DNA of 64,000 nt. It comes from Ktedonobacteraceae bacterium (GTDB taxonomy: Bacteria > Chloroflexota > Ktedonobacteria > Ktedonobacterales > Ktedonobacteraceae). The notes under the pieces are model-generated. The model saw only the letters and a program-made list of their open reading frames with translations, was not told the DNA's origin and ran no database searches. The translations under genes were made by a program, and so were the position numbers. Of the stretch, positions 26,189 through 35,417 are shown in pieces. Each line of letters starts with the position of its first letter. Position 1 is the first letter of the stretch. The stretch lies in the NCBI GenBank assembly GCA_035653615.1, contig DASRBN010000008.1:1-64000 (forward strand). The letters run 5' to 3'.

Positions 26189-26220
26189 TGGGGCCGGAAA
26201 GCGCTTTCCGGCCCCATCAT
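26185..26220. terminator. 36-nt perfect palindrome covering both convergent stop codons
   Basis: 18-base perfect arms, centre between 26202 and 26203, core GGGGCCGGAAAGC. The TGA of the plus gene (26186-26188) lies inside it, and the TGA of the minus gene (26220-26222) starts at its last base. It can act as a stem on both transcripts, although neither side has a strong U-run. Confidence 0.75.
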
Positions 26221-26639
26221 CAGCTTTCTCGCCGTATAAGCGCAACCACCGGAATCTGGCGTGTCACCTTCGCTTGATGATCGGCGAAAAAGGGATATGA
26301 CTCCACGATCCGATTCCACACTCTCTGGCGCTCCTCACCCTCTACGACGCTGGCAGTAGCATCATAAGTCTCGGAGCCAACCTCGACTGTGACTTCAGGG
26401 TGAGCTACCAGATTGTAGTACCAGTCAGGATGTTTTGGCGCACCGGCATTGGAGGCGATAACAAGCAGGCGGTCGCCATCAGGAACATACATCATTGGTG
26501 TTGTGCGCGGCTGACCACTCCTGGCTCCGGTGGCTGTGAGCAAGAGCAGTGGTCTGTTCTTGAACGGACTATCGGGATTGCCGCGGTTGGCGCGAAAATC
26601 TTCAACCAGCTGGCGATTGTAGTCTTTTTGATCAGTCAT
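26220..26639 (-). CDS. Deazaflavin (F420)-dependent nitroreductase-family protein (Ddn-like)
   Basis: 139 aa. NRQLVEDFRANRGNPDSPFK, then PLLLLTATGARSGQPRTTPM, RLLVIASNAGAPKHPDWYYN and LVAHPEVTVEVG are the signature of the DUF385/Ddn family, split-barrel proteins that use cofactor F420. Substrates are quinones or nitro compounds. It starts 12 bases after the stop of the DinB-like gene on the same strand, so the two are probably one operon. Confidence 0.9.
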   Translation of the reverse strand: MTDQKDYNRQLVEDFRANRGNPDSPFKNRPLLLLTATGARSGQPRTTPMMYVPDGDRLLVIASNAGAPKHPDWYYNLVAHPEVTVEVGSETYDATASVVEGEERQRVWNRIVESYPFFADHQAKVTRQIPVVALIRRES

Positions 26640-26651
26640 TTTTTCTCCTGG

Positions 26652-27185
26652 TCAATGGTCCTGGAGACCCTGCCGCAATCCCTCTTCAATCCACCGAATA
26701 TGCGCTGCCGCGTGGTGGGCGTTCGCCGCGAACAGCTCACCGGCAGTCCTGTCACCTACAAAGGAGATCGAGGCAGGAGCGGCCAGTTGTTCATCCGTGA
26801 ACTGCGCAAGGAGATCGAGTGTTTCCTGGCGTGCCGCGGCTACATCCGCGAAAAGTGCCTCCATACTGTCGTCGTGGTGAGCATCGACGTAGTCTTGATT
26901 GCGCCGATTTGAGGCGGCCAGCCTTTCTTCTCTGCTCATCGCGCCGCCCATGCCACCTGGTAAGCTGGTCTCACCCTTGAGCGTGAGGCGTAGTAATACT
27001 TGAATATTGCGCTCATTCTGTGCCAGGTGGGCGAAGTGATCTTTTGCTCGCCATGGTGCCGCACCAGGAACTCCGCTCTCCGTACATGGGCGTTCGAGGT
27101 CTTCCTGGCTCAGCCCCTGGAAATAAGCAGTAACCTGTTCTTGCGAGGCAGCAAGAGTATCCAGAATTTCTGAACGAGTCGTCAT
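26652..27185 (-). CDS. DinB-like (DUF1706/ClbS-type) four-helix protein
   Basis: 177 aa. AASQEQVTAYFQGLSQEDLE, then WRAKDHFAHLAQNERNIQVL and HHAAAHIRWIEEGL give the three-histidine layout of the DinB/YfiT metal-binding four-helix bundle. Family members include thiol transferases and colibactin-resistance ClbS. First gene of the pair with the Ddn-like reductase. Confidence 0.75.
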   Translation of the reverse strand: MTTRSEILDTLAASQEQVTAYFQGLSQEDLERPCTESGVPGAAPWRAKDHFAHLAQNERNIQVLLRLTLKGETSLPGGMGGAMSREERLAASNRRNQDYVDAHHDDSMEALFADVAAARQETLDLLAQFTDEQLAAPASISFVGDRTAGELFAANAHHAAAHIRWIEEGLRQGLQDH

Positions 27186-27515
27186 CGTTTCCCTCCCTAA
27201 AAATTTGTCGTATCATAGCCGCCAAAATTGTACCTGATTTCGAACGGGGTTGCAAATATACTCCATTCGTCCTGTCGGGGATTCCCTCTATCCTGATGAT
27301 TACCCATAAGTGGGCGAGAGATTCTTCGTTGCACTCAGAATGACATGGTGGAGCATGTCATTCTGAGTGCAACGAAGAATCTCTCGCCCGCAGTTGTGCA
27401 GCCGCTCGAGCTTCCATTACCCAACCTACTCTATCTTCTTGCCTCTACCCTAAAACCTGGGTATACTGATCATTGCTGATAACCAAAGAAAAGATAGGAT
27501 GAAACTGTTGTAACT
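27186..27515. other. Divergent intergenic region with long hairpin
   Basis: 330 bases between the DinB-like gene (minus) and the phosphotransferase gene (plus). The only structure is the 78-nt hairpin listed separately. No tRNA or known RNA was seen. Confidence 0.6.
27312..27389. repeat. 78-nt perfect hairpin of the ATGTCATTCTGAG repeat family
   Basis: Two perfect 36-base arms (27312-27347 and 27354-27389) flank a 6-base loop GTGGAG. The arm reads GGGCGAGAGATTCTTCGTTG, then CACTCAGAATGACATG. It lies between divergent genes, so it is not a normal terminator. Diverged half copies occur at 28650-28716 and 38620-38655, and the in-gene tandem repeat at 455-544 has the same core. Confidence 0.92.
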
Positions 27516-28604
27516 ATGCGCGAGCAACCAGATATTTCAGAGGAAAGCCTGCGAGCCTGTTTATGGGATCGCTATAACCTGCGTGCCGTCGCACTTGAGT
27601 ATCTTCCTGTGGGACTGGATTACCAGGCGGGAGTCTACCGGGTTGCAAGCGAGCAGGGAATCGCTTACCTGCTCAAAGTCACATCTCGCCATCTTTACGA
27701 GCCGGCCTGTCTTGTGCCGCGCTATCTCCGGGACCAGGGGATTTCAGCAGTTGTAGCTCCTCTTCCAACCAGGAGTCATGCTTTGTGGGCAAACATCGAG
27801 AAATGGAGGGTAATTGTCTATCCTTTCATCGACGGTGACACAAGTTGGACGGGGATGATAGATGAGCAATGGAAAGAGGCCGGAAGGACGTTCCAACGCA
27901 TCCACGCGGTCAAGCTAGCGCCTTCTGGCTTTGAATCCGTGCGCAAGGAAACCTTTGATCCATCAGAATACGCCCAATGGGTGCGCACTTTCGAGGTCCA
28001 ACATCTCGCTGCTTCTGGCGAGGAAAGCGCCTCCAGGCGCGCTCTTCGCTCCTTGTGGATAGGCCATGAGCGCAGCATTGATATGGTTGTCAATGCCCTG
28101 GAAAAGCTGGCGGAAGTACTCCGGTCGCGAGCGCTGCCCTATGTCATCTGTCACGCGGACCTGCACCCGGCCAATCTGCTGCGTGATCATGCCGGTCATG
28201 TGCATGTAATTGACTGGGACGAGGTGATGCTGGCGCCCAAAGAACGTGATTTCCTCTTCATCAAGGCATCGGCTACCGATAGCGAGGCGCTGCCCGGCAG
28301 CATGGCTTTTTTTCAGGGATATGGGAAGACGGAAATCGACTGGGTTGCGCTCACCTACTTCCGCTATGAACGGGTGATTCAAGACCTGATCGCCTGCGCC
28401 CAGGAAGTGTTTTCGCGGGACGACCTGGGAGAAGAAACAAAAGCCGATTCCGTCCGTTTATTTGAATCGATACTGCTAGCAGGTGGCGAGATTGAGGCGG
28501 CCATGCAAACCTCAACCTACCTGCCCGCAAATCTCAGCATTCCCACTCGAATGGTTTCGGGAATCGGGAGAGAGCTGGCTGAGCGAGAGAAACCTGACTG
28601 GTGA
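27516..28604 (+). CDS. Aminoglycoside phosphotransferase-family kinase
   Basis: 362 aa. Brenner motif CHADLHPANLLRDHAGHVHV and IDWDEVMLAPKERDF (the DFG equivalent) place it in the APH/choline-kinase superfamily, closest in layout to the spectinomycin phosphotransferase group. AYLLKVTS would be the ATP-binding lysine strand. It phosphorylates a hydroxyl group on a small molecule; drug resistance cannot be assumed. ATG 27516 is used; a four-codon ORF (MKLL) ends two bases before it. Confidence 0.85.
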   Translation: MREQPDISEESLRACLWDRYNLRAVALEYLPVGLDYQAGVYRVASEQGIAYLLKVTSRHLYEPACLVPRYLRDQGISAVVAPLPTRSHALWANIEKWRVIVYPFIDGDTSWTGMIDEQWKEAGRTFQRIHAVKLAPSGFESVRKETFDPSEYAQWVRTFEVQHLAASGEESASRRALRSLWIGHERSIDMVVNALEKLAEVLRSRALPYVICHADLHPANLLRDHAGHVHVIDWDEVMLAPKERDFLFIKASATDSEALPGSMAFFQGYGKTEIDWVALTYFRYERVIQDLIACAQEVFSRDDLGEETKADSVRLFESILLAGGEIEAAMQTSTYLPANLSIPTRMVSGIGRELAEREKPDW

Positions 28605-28649
28605 TTCTCCAGAAGTGGGCAAGTTGACCGAAATCGGGATGGCTGGGCG

Positions 28650-28716
28650 ACTCCGGCGAGAGATTCTTCCCCTTCGTTCCTCAGGGCTTCGGCTTCTTGC
28701 CCTCAGAATGACATGA
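28650..28716. repeat. Diverged copy of the ATGTCATTCTGAG repeat
   Basis: GGCGAGAGATTCTTCCCCTT, spacer, then CCCTCAGAATGACATGAGGG. It matches one arm of the hairpin at 27312, interrupted by about 30 bases of other sequence. Confidence 0.7.
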
Positions 28717-28822
28717 GGGCATGGCAGTTTGGGGTGGTGAAAATTCATCACCGGCACCGGGTCATTGATCAATTGATTCGTCCGGCCTATAACGATGTCT
28801 GGCACAAAAGTACTCCGGTAAC

Positions 28823-28851
28823 TTGAAATTTTGTTCTTTATCAGTTATCAT
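28823..28851 (+). promoter_or_regulatory. Sigma-70-type promoter for the VOC gene
   Basis: TTGAAA (28823-28828), 17-base spacer, TATCAT (28846-28851), about 40 bases before the VOC start codon. Confidence 0.55.
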
Positions 28852-28890
28852 TGAAGCTGGAAAGAAATGATGAACAAATAGGAGGTATCT

Positions 28891-29262
28891 ATGTTCACAA
28901 AAATCGGCACCGTCACCGTAGGTGTCAGCGACCAGGATAAGGCGCTCGACTTCTACGTCAACACACTCGGCTTTGAAAAGATCGACGACCAGCCCATGAG
29001 CGAAACAGAACGCTGGGTCGAAGTAGCTCCTCCAGGAGCGCAAACCCATATCATGCTTGGACTACGCGGCCAGAGCGCCACCGACAGAACCGGGTTCACC
29101 GGCTACGTGCTGCATACGGACAATATCGAAGAGACCTTCGCGACACTCAAAGCGCGTGGAGTCAATATTACGCAAGAGCTGGCCACTCAACCCTGGGGCA
29201 AATGGGCGCAGTTCGCCGATCCCGACGGCAACGAATTTGGCGTCTGGGCGCCTGCCTGGTAA
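28891..29262 (+). CDS. VOC-family (glyoxalase/bleomycin-resistance fold) protein
   Basis: 123 aa single VOC domain: IGTVTVGVSDQDKALDFYVN, ERWVEVAPPGAQTHIMLG, TGYVLHTDNIEETFATLKAR and QFADPDGNEFGVWAP. Metal ligands are probably the Glu in WVEV and the C-terminal Glu (NEFGV). Such proteins isomerise, bind or open small molecules. AGGAGG lies upstream of the ATG. Confidence 0.88.
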   Translation: MFTKIGTVTVGVSDQDKALDFYVNTLGFEKIDDQPMSETERWVEVAPPGAQTHIMLGLRGQSATDRTGFTGYVLHTDNIEETFATLKARGVNITQELATQPWGKWAQFADPDGNEFGVWAPAW

Positions 29263-29301
29263 CATCTCTTTCACATCAGGGTTTCAAACAAGGGAAAGTC
29301 T

Positions 29302-30432
29302 GTGAAATTCCTGAAGTGGGAGCAGGTGAATAGCTGGCGGCTATCGCAACACGCTCTATCAGAGCGTTTGAAACGCCAGGATTTCATCATGGCCGTGACG
29401 CAAACGGGTGGCATTCAGGCTCAGGTGATGTCTGCCGCCGAGTTGGCATTGTGAGCCCGAACAGATGGACTTCTGGCGCAAGATGTGAAAGCGGCTCTCT
29501 GGCAGGATCACTCGCTTGTGAAGACCTGGGCAATGCGCTGCACGCTACATCTACTATCCGCCAGCGAATTCCCACTCTATGTAGCAGCACGCAGCACCTA
29601 TCCAGCTCGCAACTGGGAATATTATTTTTCCTATTATGGGATCACGCCGGCTGAGTATGCTGCTTTTATTGATGCCGTTCCTCATATTTTAGGCAGCGTA
29701 CCAATGACGCGCGAAGAACTCGCAAGCGCCCTCGTCAGTTCTCCAGGCATCCCAAAACTCGGTCCATTAATCACGTCCTCCAACTGGGGTTCGCCTTTAA
29801 AACCCCCGGCGCTTCGAGGAGACCTGTGTTTCGGGCCAAACCAGGGTCAAAACGTCACCTTTGTGAATCCCAAAAAGTGGATTCACAACTGGCAGTCTTT
29901 CGAGCCATACGCCGCGCTGCAAGAGATTGCGCGTCGCTATCTTCGTACCTACGGTCCCGCTACAGCCGAAAACTTTGCTTCCTGGTGGGGGGTAGGACTC
30001 GTGCCCGCGAGAAAACTTTTCCGCTCTCTAGAAAACGAGCTTGCAGAAGTGAATGTAGAAGGCTGGCATGCATTCGCTCTACGAACAACGCTTGAGCCAA
30101 TGCAAAACCTTTCCACATCCTGTGAGGTAAGGTTGCTGCCGCTATTTGATGCATACACATTTGGGCCTGGTCGCAACAGTGAAGCTCATTTACCCGGCGC
30201 ATATAAAAGCCTCGTTTTTCGTCCACAAGGTTGGATTTCCGCCGTCGTCCTGCTCAACGGCTATATAAAAGGAGTTTGGGAATATAAAACCCAACGTACA
30301 CAGACAACCGTCAAAGTGCGCATGTTCTCGACACCCACGGCTTCCCTCAAGCACGATATTGAGGCAGAAGCAGAACGGTTAGGCACCTTTTTAGGTACGA
30401 AAGCTGCTGTAGAGTTTGAAAATAGTGGATAG
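29302..30432 (+). pseudogene. Winged-helix DNA-binding protein (HTH_42) with an in-frame TGA at a Trp position
   Basis: From GTG 29302 (AGGG upstream) the frame reads FLKWEQVNSWRLSQHALSER, continues to VMSAAELAL, then TGA (29452-29454), then ARTDGLLAQDVKAALWQD and another 316 residues. In intact relatives the text is 'ELALWAR', so the TGA replaces TGG (Trp). The frame and homology carry on unbroken on both sides. The downstream part contains EEYFSYY-type catalytic-like segments and YLRTYGPATAENFASWWG, typical of the AlkX/YcaQ-like winged-helix proteins. Either a recent nonsense mutation, a sequencing error, or UGA readthrough. Confidence 0.8.
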
Positions 30433-30536
30433 TTAAAAGATGAGCATTTTGTGATATGCTATGTTGAGATGTTGTGAGTGGTGCGATGGAGAAAAAAATG
30501 AATCGAGGGCATCCCTGTTCGTCAAGGAGGTAAGCG

Positions 30537-31730
30537 ATGAAACACTTCAAGAAGTTCTTTGGACCGTGGGTTTTCACTGTAGCGCTGATTGCTTTGCTTA
30601 TGGGAACAGGATCGGCCGGAGCCATATCTGCCACTCATCTGCGCGTAGCAAATTGTACGAGTGGTATCGTGCCTAGCCCTAATCCAGGCTCATTGAACAT
30701 TTTGCGCGGAATCACCTATGTTTCCGAGAATAATGTCTGGGCAGCCGGAAGTTATGTCAATGGTCAGACCAATTTAGCGGACACGTTGATCGAACACTGG
30801 AATGGCTTGCAGTGGAGTCTGGTATCCAGCCCTAATGTCGGGTCGGCAAACAACTATCTCTACGGTATATCGGCCGACTCCGCAAACGATATCTGGGCTG
30901 TAGGATACGACTCTACAGGCTACACTCAGTCGATTATCGAACACTGGGATGGTTCGCAGTGGAGTCTGATACCCCATCCCAATCCTGGCACGGGTTTCAA
31001 TTATCTGAACGGAGTTGATGCTATTTCTTCCTATAATGTCTGGTTCGTTGGTGAGGAGATCAATAAGAGCCAGACGCAAGACGACATCCTGATTGAACAC
31101 TGGGATGGCACGCAGTGGACCGTCTACACAAGCCCAGATCCGGGCGCGGCAGAAAACGCCCTGGACTCGGTGGCGGCCGTCTCTCCAAATGACATCTGGA
31201 CCGTTGGAAACTACTCCAACACGAACGATCACAACCTGACACTGACCGAACATTGGAATGGCTCAAGCTGGAGTTGGGTCAACAGCCCTTCGGTCGGGTC
31301 TTTTGCGAACTTTTTGCGTGGTGTCGCAACCGTTTCGACAAACGACGTATGGGCCGTAGGATTTTATTGGGCTTCACCAGGGGATATCACCGACACGCTC
31401 ACCGAGAATTGGAATGGCTCAGGTTGGAACGTGATCCCCAGTCCCAATCCACCTGGGGGAGACAACTTCCTGGGTGGTGTTTTTGCTCTAAACGCGACGA
31501 ATGTCTATGCAGTAGGAAGTAGCGTCAGTGGAACGCTTGTCATAAAGTGGAATGGGACAGCATGGGTCATTATTCCAAGCTTTAATGTCAGCGACGCAAG
31601 CAACTCCCTATTGGCAATCTCGGGACCCCCTCCGAATGGAGCAAGCGGAAATAGCTTGTGGGCAGCCGGATTCTATGTCAATAATCAGAATAACGCGGAG
31701 AATACGCTGATTGAACGTTTTTGCCTCTGA
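30537..31730 (+). CDS. Secreted 'VWAVG' beta-propeller protein (3)
   Basis: 397 aa with a very strong ribosome site (AAGGAGG). Signal peptide FTVALIALLMGTGSAGAISA, then about seven blades of the type 'SANDIWAVG...IIEHWDGSQWSLIPHPNPG', ending LIERFCL. Compared with propellers 1 and 2 the mature N-terminus differs (NCTSGIVPSPNPG). A remnant of another copy's last codons lies 140 bases downstream (31875-31901). Confidence 0.8.
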   Translation: MKHFKKFFGPWVFTVALIALLMGTGSAGAISATHLRVANCTSGIVPSPNPGSLNILRGITYVSENNVWAAGSYVNGQTNLADTLIEHWNGLQWSLVSSPNVGSANNYLYGISADSANDIWAVGYDSTGYTQSIIEHWDGSQWSLIPHPNPGTGFNYLNGVDAISSYNVWFVGEEINKSQTQDDILIEHWDGTQWTVYTSPDPGAAENALDSVAAVSPNDIWTVGNYSNTNDHNLTLTEHWNGSSWSWVNSPSVGSFANFLRGVATVSTNDVWAVGFYWASPGDITDTLTENWNGSGWNVIPSPNPPGGDNFLGGVFALNATNVYAVGSSVSGTLVIKWNGTAWVIIPSFNVSDASNSLLAISGPPPNGASGNSLWAAGFYVNNQNNAENTLIERFCL

Positions 31731-31815
31731 GACGAGATGGACGGTCGTCAGGGAGCAGTAGCCATAGGCTTCGTCATCCCGCTGGCTCGGATCCAATGGA
31801 TCGGTTGATCTCCGG

Positions 31816-31856
31816 GGGTTACACACGGCGCACTTTGCTGTTGCCGTGTGTAACCC
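31816..31856. terminator. 14-bp perfect hairpin
   Basis: GGGTTACACACGGC (31816-31829) pairs with GCCGTGTGTAACCC (31843-31856), loop of 13. It follows the propeller 3 stop by about 85 bases and lies between that gene and the convergent helicase gene. No U-run follows. Confidence 0.6.
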
Positions 31857-31874
31857 TGTCAGCGCGTTGAGCAG

Positions 31875-31901
31875 ACGCTGGTTGAGCGTCTTTGCCTTTG
31901 A
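31875..31901 (+). pseudogene. Remnant of a fourth propeller gene (last nine codons)
   Basis: The bases read TLVERLCL then TGA, against TLIERFCL then TGA at the end of propeller 3, and the similarity continues a few bases past the stop (GAGACGAG in both). This looks like the 3' end of a deleted tandem copy. Confidence 0.55.
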
Positions 31902-31956
31902 GACGAGTTTGTGTAGCCGGTTCTGAGCTGATACCGCCTATGGGATCCTCTTGTTA

Positions 31957-34900
31957 TTACCATATGTAATCGAAACACATCAGTTTCAAATCCTCGCGCT
32001 TCACAGGACTTTTGCTTTCGATGCTGGCCGCATTCCTATCATCAGGAGTCTCCATACTGGAACCGATGTTTTGCACCGCCGCCAGAAGATCACCAATTTG
32101 ATTGGTAGCAGTGAAGGCCTCGTATGCTTTTCTCAACGCGCGAATGTACACGTTTGGCTGGGGTTCGTTCAGGCGCTGGATGGCTGCGATCACTTCTTTG
32201 CGGCTGATAGCGGGATTGTTGATATAGCCACGCAGGGTCGTGGCGATTGTTTGTTGGATGGGGTCAAGCAGCTTAGGAGCCTCCTCCACTGCCACCTGCT
32301 CCTCCGACGACTGCACAATTGAGGCAATGACCTTTTCCTGCAACGCGAAGATATCCACCTCACCATCAGCAGGCACAAAGCGCACCGTGTCGGATTGGCA
32401 CTGGATCAGGTTGGTGATGACGTAGCGGTTGTCCTCTATGCGCCCGCCTCTCCAATCCTCTGACAGATCGATATAGCGCCAGAAGTGCTGCCTGGCACTC
32501 TTCGCGCCAGGCCGGTCATGTTCCTGATTCTGGGCCGTGAAGTAGAAAAAGATGCCTTTTGCTCCCTGGCGTACCAGGCCGCTGTGAATGCCATCGGGCA
32601 GGTCCTCGAGCATCTGACGCATGCCACCATCCAGCAGGGTTTTCAGATTCTGGAGCAGAAACTCGCTACTCACCAGTTCGACAAACTGCTCCTGCTCCTC
32701 GACCACTTTGCCGTCTTCCTCCTCGATACGCCGCAGCGTGTTGAAGTTCTGCGGGTGGACAATCTCTCCAAGAACGCTAACATCCAGGAAACCGCTGCGG
32801 TCAATACTGGCAATCTTCTGCGAGAGGCTTTCGACCAGGCCAAGCAGCTTTTCCAGTCCATCGTCAGGGAACATGTTCAGCACCCACAGGGTGTCGAAGC
32901 TGGTTCCGATGCGATCAATGCGGCCCGCGCGCTGCACCATACGGGTAGGATTCCAGTGCAGATCATAGTTGACGAGGACACCGCAGTCCTGCAGGTTCTG
33001 CCCTTCCGAAAGCACATCGGTCGAGATCATGATATCTATTTCGCTGTCACTGCCTGCTATCTCGGGTTTGTTATTGGCACGAGGCGCGAATTGCGCTACC
33101 AGTTTTGCGCGCTCGCGAGCATCGGTTCCGCTGTCCATACGCCGAACACGTGGCTCACCGGCGCTGGCCCTCCATTGGATCGCTGCCGGATCATCGCCGC
33201 ACAATTGCCTGTAGAGATAGCGAGCGGTATCTTTGTAATAGGTGAAGATCAGCACCTTTTGACCCCGCAGTTCTCCGGCTAACAGGGACTTGAGTTTTTC
33301 CAGTTTGGCATCCCGAGCGGGAGTAATCGCTTCAATATCGTGCCAGACTTCGCGCAAGGCGTTCACGTCTTTGCGCAGATCGTTATGCAGGCGCTTGAGA
33401 TCGTAGAGTTCGGCGTTTAGCGTGGGCAATGTTTCAATGAACTGACGAGCCTGAATATTGGCGTCGAGTTGATCGGAAAGCGAATTGGGCGTGGCATCGT
33501 CTTCTTCATCCTCGCTGGCAAGGAAACGCATAGCCTTCTGAAAGCCTGTACTGTTGAGAACCTTGCCTTCGAGGATATAGCTTTCAAAGGTCTCCAGAAA
33601 CTCAAGGGCGCGACGAATGCTGATGCGGAAGGCGTCCACGCTGCTCTCAAAACGTTTAAGGTAGCGGCTTTTGAAGATGCCGACGAGGGCTTCTTCGCGT
33701 CCTTCCTCGAACTGGTCGCGCTTCACGCCCTGTTTCTTGTAGGTTTCCAGGCGATATGGAGCCAGTTTCAGGCCCTCGATGCGATTGACCAGCTTGTCGT
33801 AAATGCCGCCGTAGGTGGCTTCCAGGTCATAGCGGATGGTCTTGAGTTTGCGCTCCGGCCAGCTAATCGGCTGGCCCTTGATGGTGGCATTGGGATAGGC
33901 CTCTTTGATAAAGGGGCGAGTGCGACGAATGACCACCTCTTCCAGCAGATTGAAGAGGGCGATGCCGCTTTCCTGCTGTCGATTGGCGCGGCGGGCAACC
34001 TGAAAATAGCGATAGAGGTCGCCGATGCCTGCCGATGCAAAGTAACTGCGGTCTCCGCCCGTGAAGAGGTTGACCTGGTTGTAGAGGTCGAAGACGTTGT
34101 TGTTGATGGGAGTGGCAGTAAGCAAAATGAGCTTTTTGCGCTCGCCGCTGGCCTTCCCGCGTCGATTGTTGGCGGCCAGAATGCGTTCGAGGTTCTCGTA
34201 ACGCTGGGCGTTGCGATTGCGGAAATTATGGCTTTCATCGACGAGCAGCAGATCGGCATCCTGCGCGTCGTGAATATCGAATTCATCGCGTCCAAGTGCT
34301 TCCTGCGTAATGATGTGCGCGGCGATACCCGCGCTCAGTAGTTCCTCGCGCCACATCTTCTGCAAGGCCGCGGGACAGATGACGACGGCTTTATAGCGCA
34401 TATGGTAAGCATAGTCTTCGAGCAGTTTCTTGCCGATCCAGGTCTTGCCAAGCCCGACGCTATCGGCAACCATGACGCCATCGTAGCTGGCAAGTATCTT
34501 ACGCGCCTTTTTCACGGCATCTTCCTGAAATTCGCTCAAGTCAACTGCCGAACGCATACTGGCAGCGTTATCCGCCTCCTCCAGGTCGTCACGGAAGTAC
34601 TCGAAGATGGCCTTCATGTAGACCTGGTAGGGGGTATATTCTTTGCGCCCAAACTTGGAGGAATCGATCAGGTCCAGCAACTCGTCCTTGAAATCGCGGG
34701 CAGCTTCCCACTGTCTCTCGTACCACTGTGCGAGTTCGTTGATAGCGAGGACGCCGGGAATATTGGCCGCGACCAGGCGTCCTTCCGCGTCCAACTGCCC
34801 CAGGCGCTTGCGTTCATCGCTTTCTAACAGGCCCTTGACGCGCTGCGGTTCCACCTCTTCGGGCAGCAGGTTCGCGCGATGCGCCAGGTTCAGTTCTTTG

Positions 34901-35370
34901 TTGGTCGCAAGGCCCGGGCGGGTAAAATTGGAGGAGCCGGCGATGGCTGCGATGGGCGTAAAGCGTTCAAAGCCGCCGCCACTATAAAAGAGGTAGCACT
35001 TGGCATGCAGGAAGCCGCGCGTGTATAGACGCACCTGCACATTATCCCGGCGCAAGAAGGCGATCAGGTCTTCGATCTGCCGCAACGTTTTTTCGTTGAA
35101 GGTTTCTTTTGCCAGGTCGCGAATCAATCCCTTGACGGGTTTCGCACCCACCTCGCGCAATCCCAGGTCAAAGCCAGCTTCGGGTTCGTCCCCGAGCAGT
35201 AAGCGAAAAGTACCCATGCCATTCAAGCCATCGCACAGTAGTTGCCAGCCGCTAACGTTGAAATAGGCGGTGGCGACGTCGAGGGACTGGCCTTTGTAGT
35301 GATGCAACAGGCTATTCAGGACATCGGCCATTTTGTGCTGCTGGTTGTCGATGACGAATGGGATGTGCAT
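31957..35370 (-). CDS. PLD-nuclease / SNF2-like helicase fusion
   Basis: 1137 aa. N-terminal phospholipase-D-type domain: LHAKCYLFYSGGG (His122, Lys124) and GSSNFT (146-150), one HKD half that would need to dimerise. Then an SF2 helicase: Walker A ADSVGLGKT (302-310), DESH (378-381), LLTATPINN, and C-terminal lobe with STDVLSEGQNLQDCG and RMVQRAGRIDRIG. The combination resembles the helicase components of DISARM (DrmD-like) with a DrmC-like PLD domain fused in front. Its likely partner is the 1612-aa methylase at 40.9-45.8 kb on the same strand, separated by smaller defence-type genes. Likely cytoplasmic, acting on DNA with ATP. Confidence 0.85.
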   Translation of the reverse strand: MHIPFVIDNQQHKMADVLNSLLHHYKGQSLDVATAYFNVSGWQLLCDGLNGMGTFRLLLGDEPEAGFDLGLREVGAKPVKGLIRDLAKETFNEKTLRQIEDLIAFLRRDNVQVRLYTRGFLHAKCYLFYSGGGFERFTPIAAIAGSSNFTRPGLATNKELNLAHRANLLPEEVEPQRVKGLLESDERKRLGQLDAEGRLVAANIPGVLAINELAQWYERQWEAARDFKDELLDLIDSSKFGRKEYTPYQVYMKAIFEYFRDDLEEADNAASMRSAVDLSEFQEDAVKKARKILASYDGVMVADSVGLGKTWIGKKLLEDYAYHMRYKAVVICPAALQKMWREELLSAGIAAHIITQEALGRDEFDIHDAQDADLLLVDESHNFRNRNAQRYENLERILAANNRRGKASGERKKLILLTATPINNNVFDLYNQVNLFTGGDRSYFASAGIGDLYRYFQVARRANRQQESGIALFNLLEEVVIRRTRPFIKEAYPNATIKGQPISWPERKLKTIRYDLEATYGGIYDKLVNRIEGLKLAPYRLETYKKQGVKRDQFEEGREEALVGIFKSRYLKRFESSVDAFRISIRRALEFLETFESYILEGKVLNSTGFQKAMRFLASEDEEDDATPNSLSDQLDANIQARQFIETLPTLNAELYDLKRLHNDLRKDVNALREVWHDIEAITPARDAKLEKLKSLLAGELRGQKVLIFTYYKDTARYLYRQLCGDDPAAIQWRASAGEPRVRRMDSGTDARERAKLVAQFAPRANNKPEIAGSDSEIDIMISTDVLSEGQNLQDCGVLVNYDLHWNPTRMVQRAGRIDRIGTSFDTLWVLNMFPDDGLEKLLGLVESLSQKIASIDRSGFLDVSVLGEIVHPQNFNTLRRIEEEDGKVVEEQEQFVELVSSEFLLQNLKTLLDGGMRQMLEDLPDGIHSGLVRQGAKGIFFYFTAQNQEHDRPGAKSARQHFWRYIDLSEDWRGGRIEDNRYVITNLIQCQSDTVRFVPADGEVDIFALQEKVIASIVQSSEEQVAVEEAPKLLDPIQQTIATTLRGYINNPAISRKEVIAAIQRLNEPQPNVYIRALRKAYEAFTATNQIGDLLAAVQNIGSSMETPDDRNAASIESKSPVKREDLKLMCFDYIW

Positions 35371-35417
35371 GATTATAACTCGTTTCTACAGCAATTTTTT
35401 GTATGATGCCAGGTCAC

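Noticed and set aside
33469-34341. 290-aa plus-strand frame
   Set aside because: It is the reverse complement of the PLD-SNF2 helicase core and shows no domain of its own.
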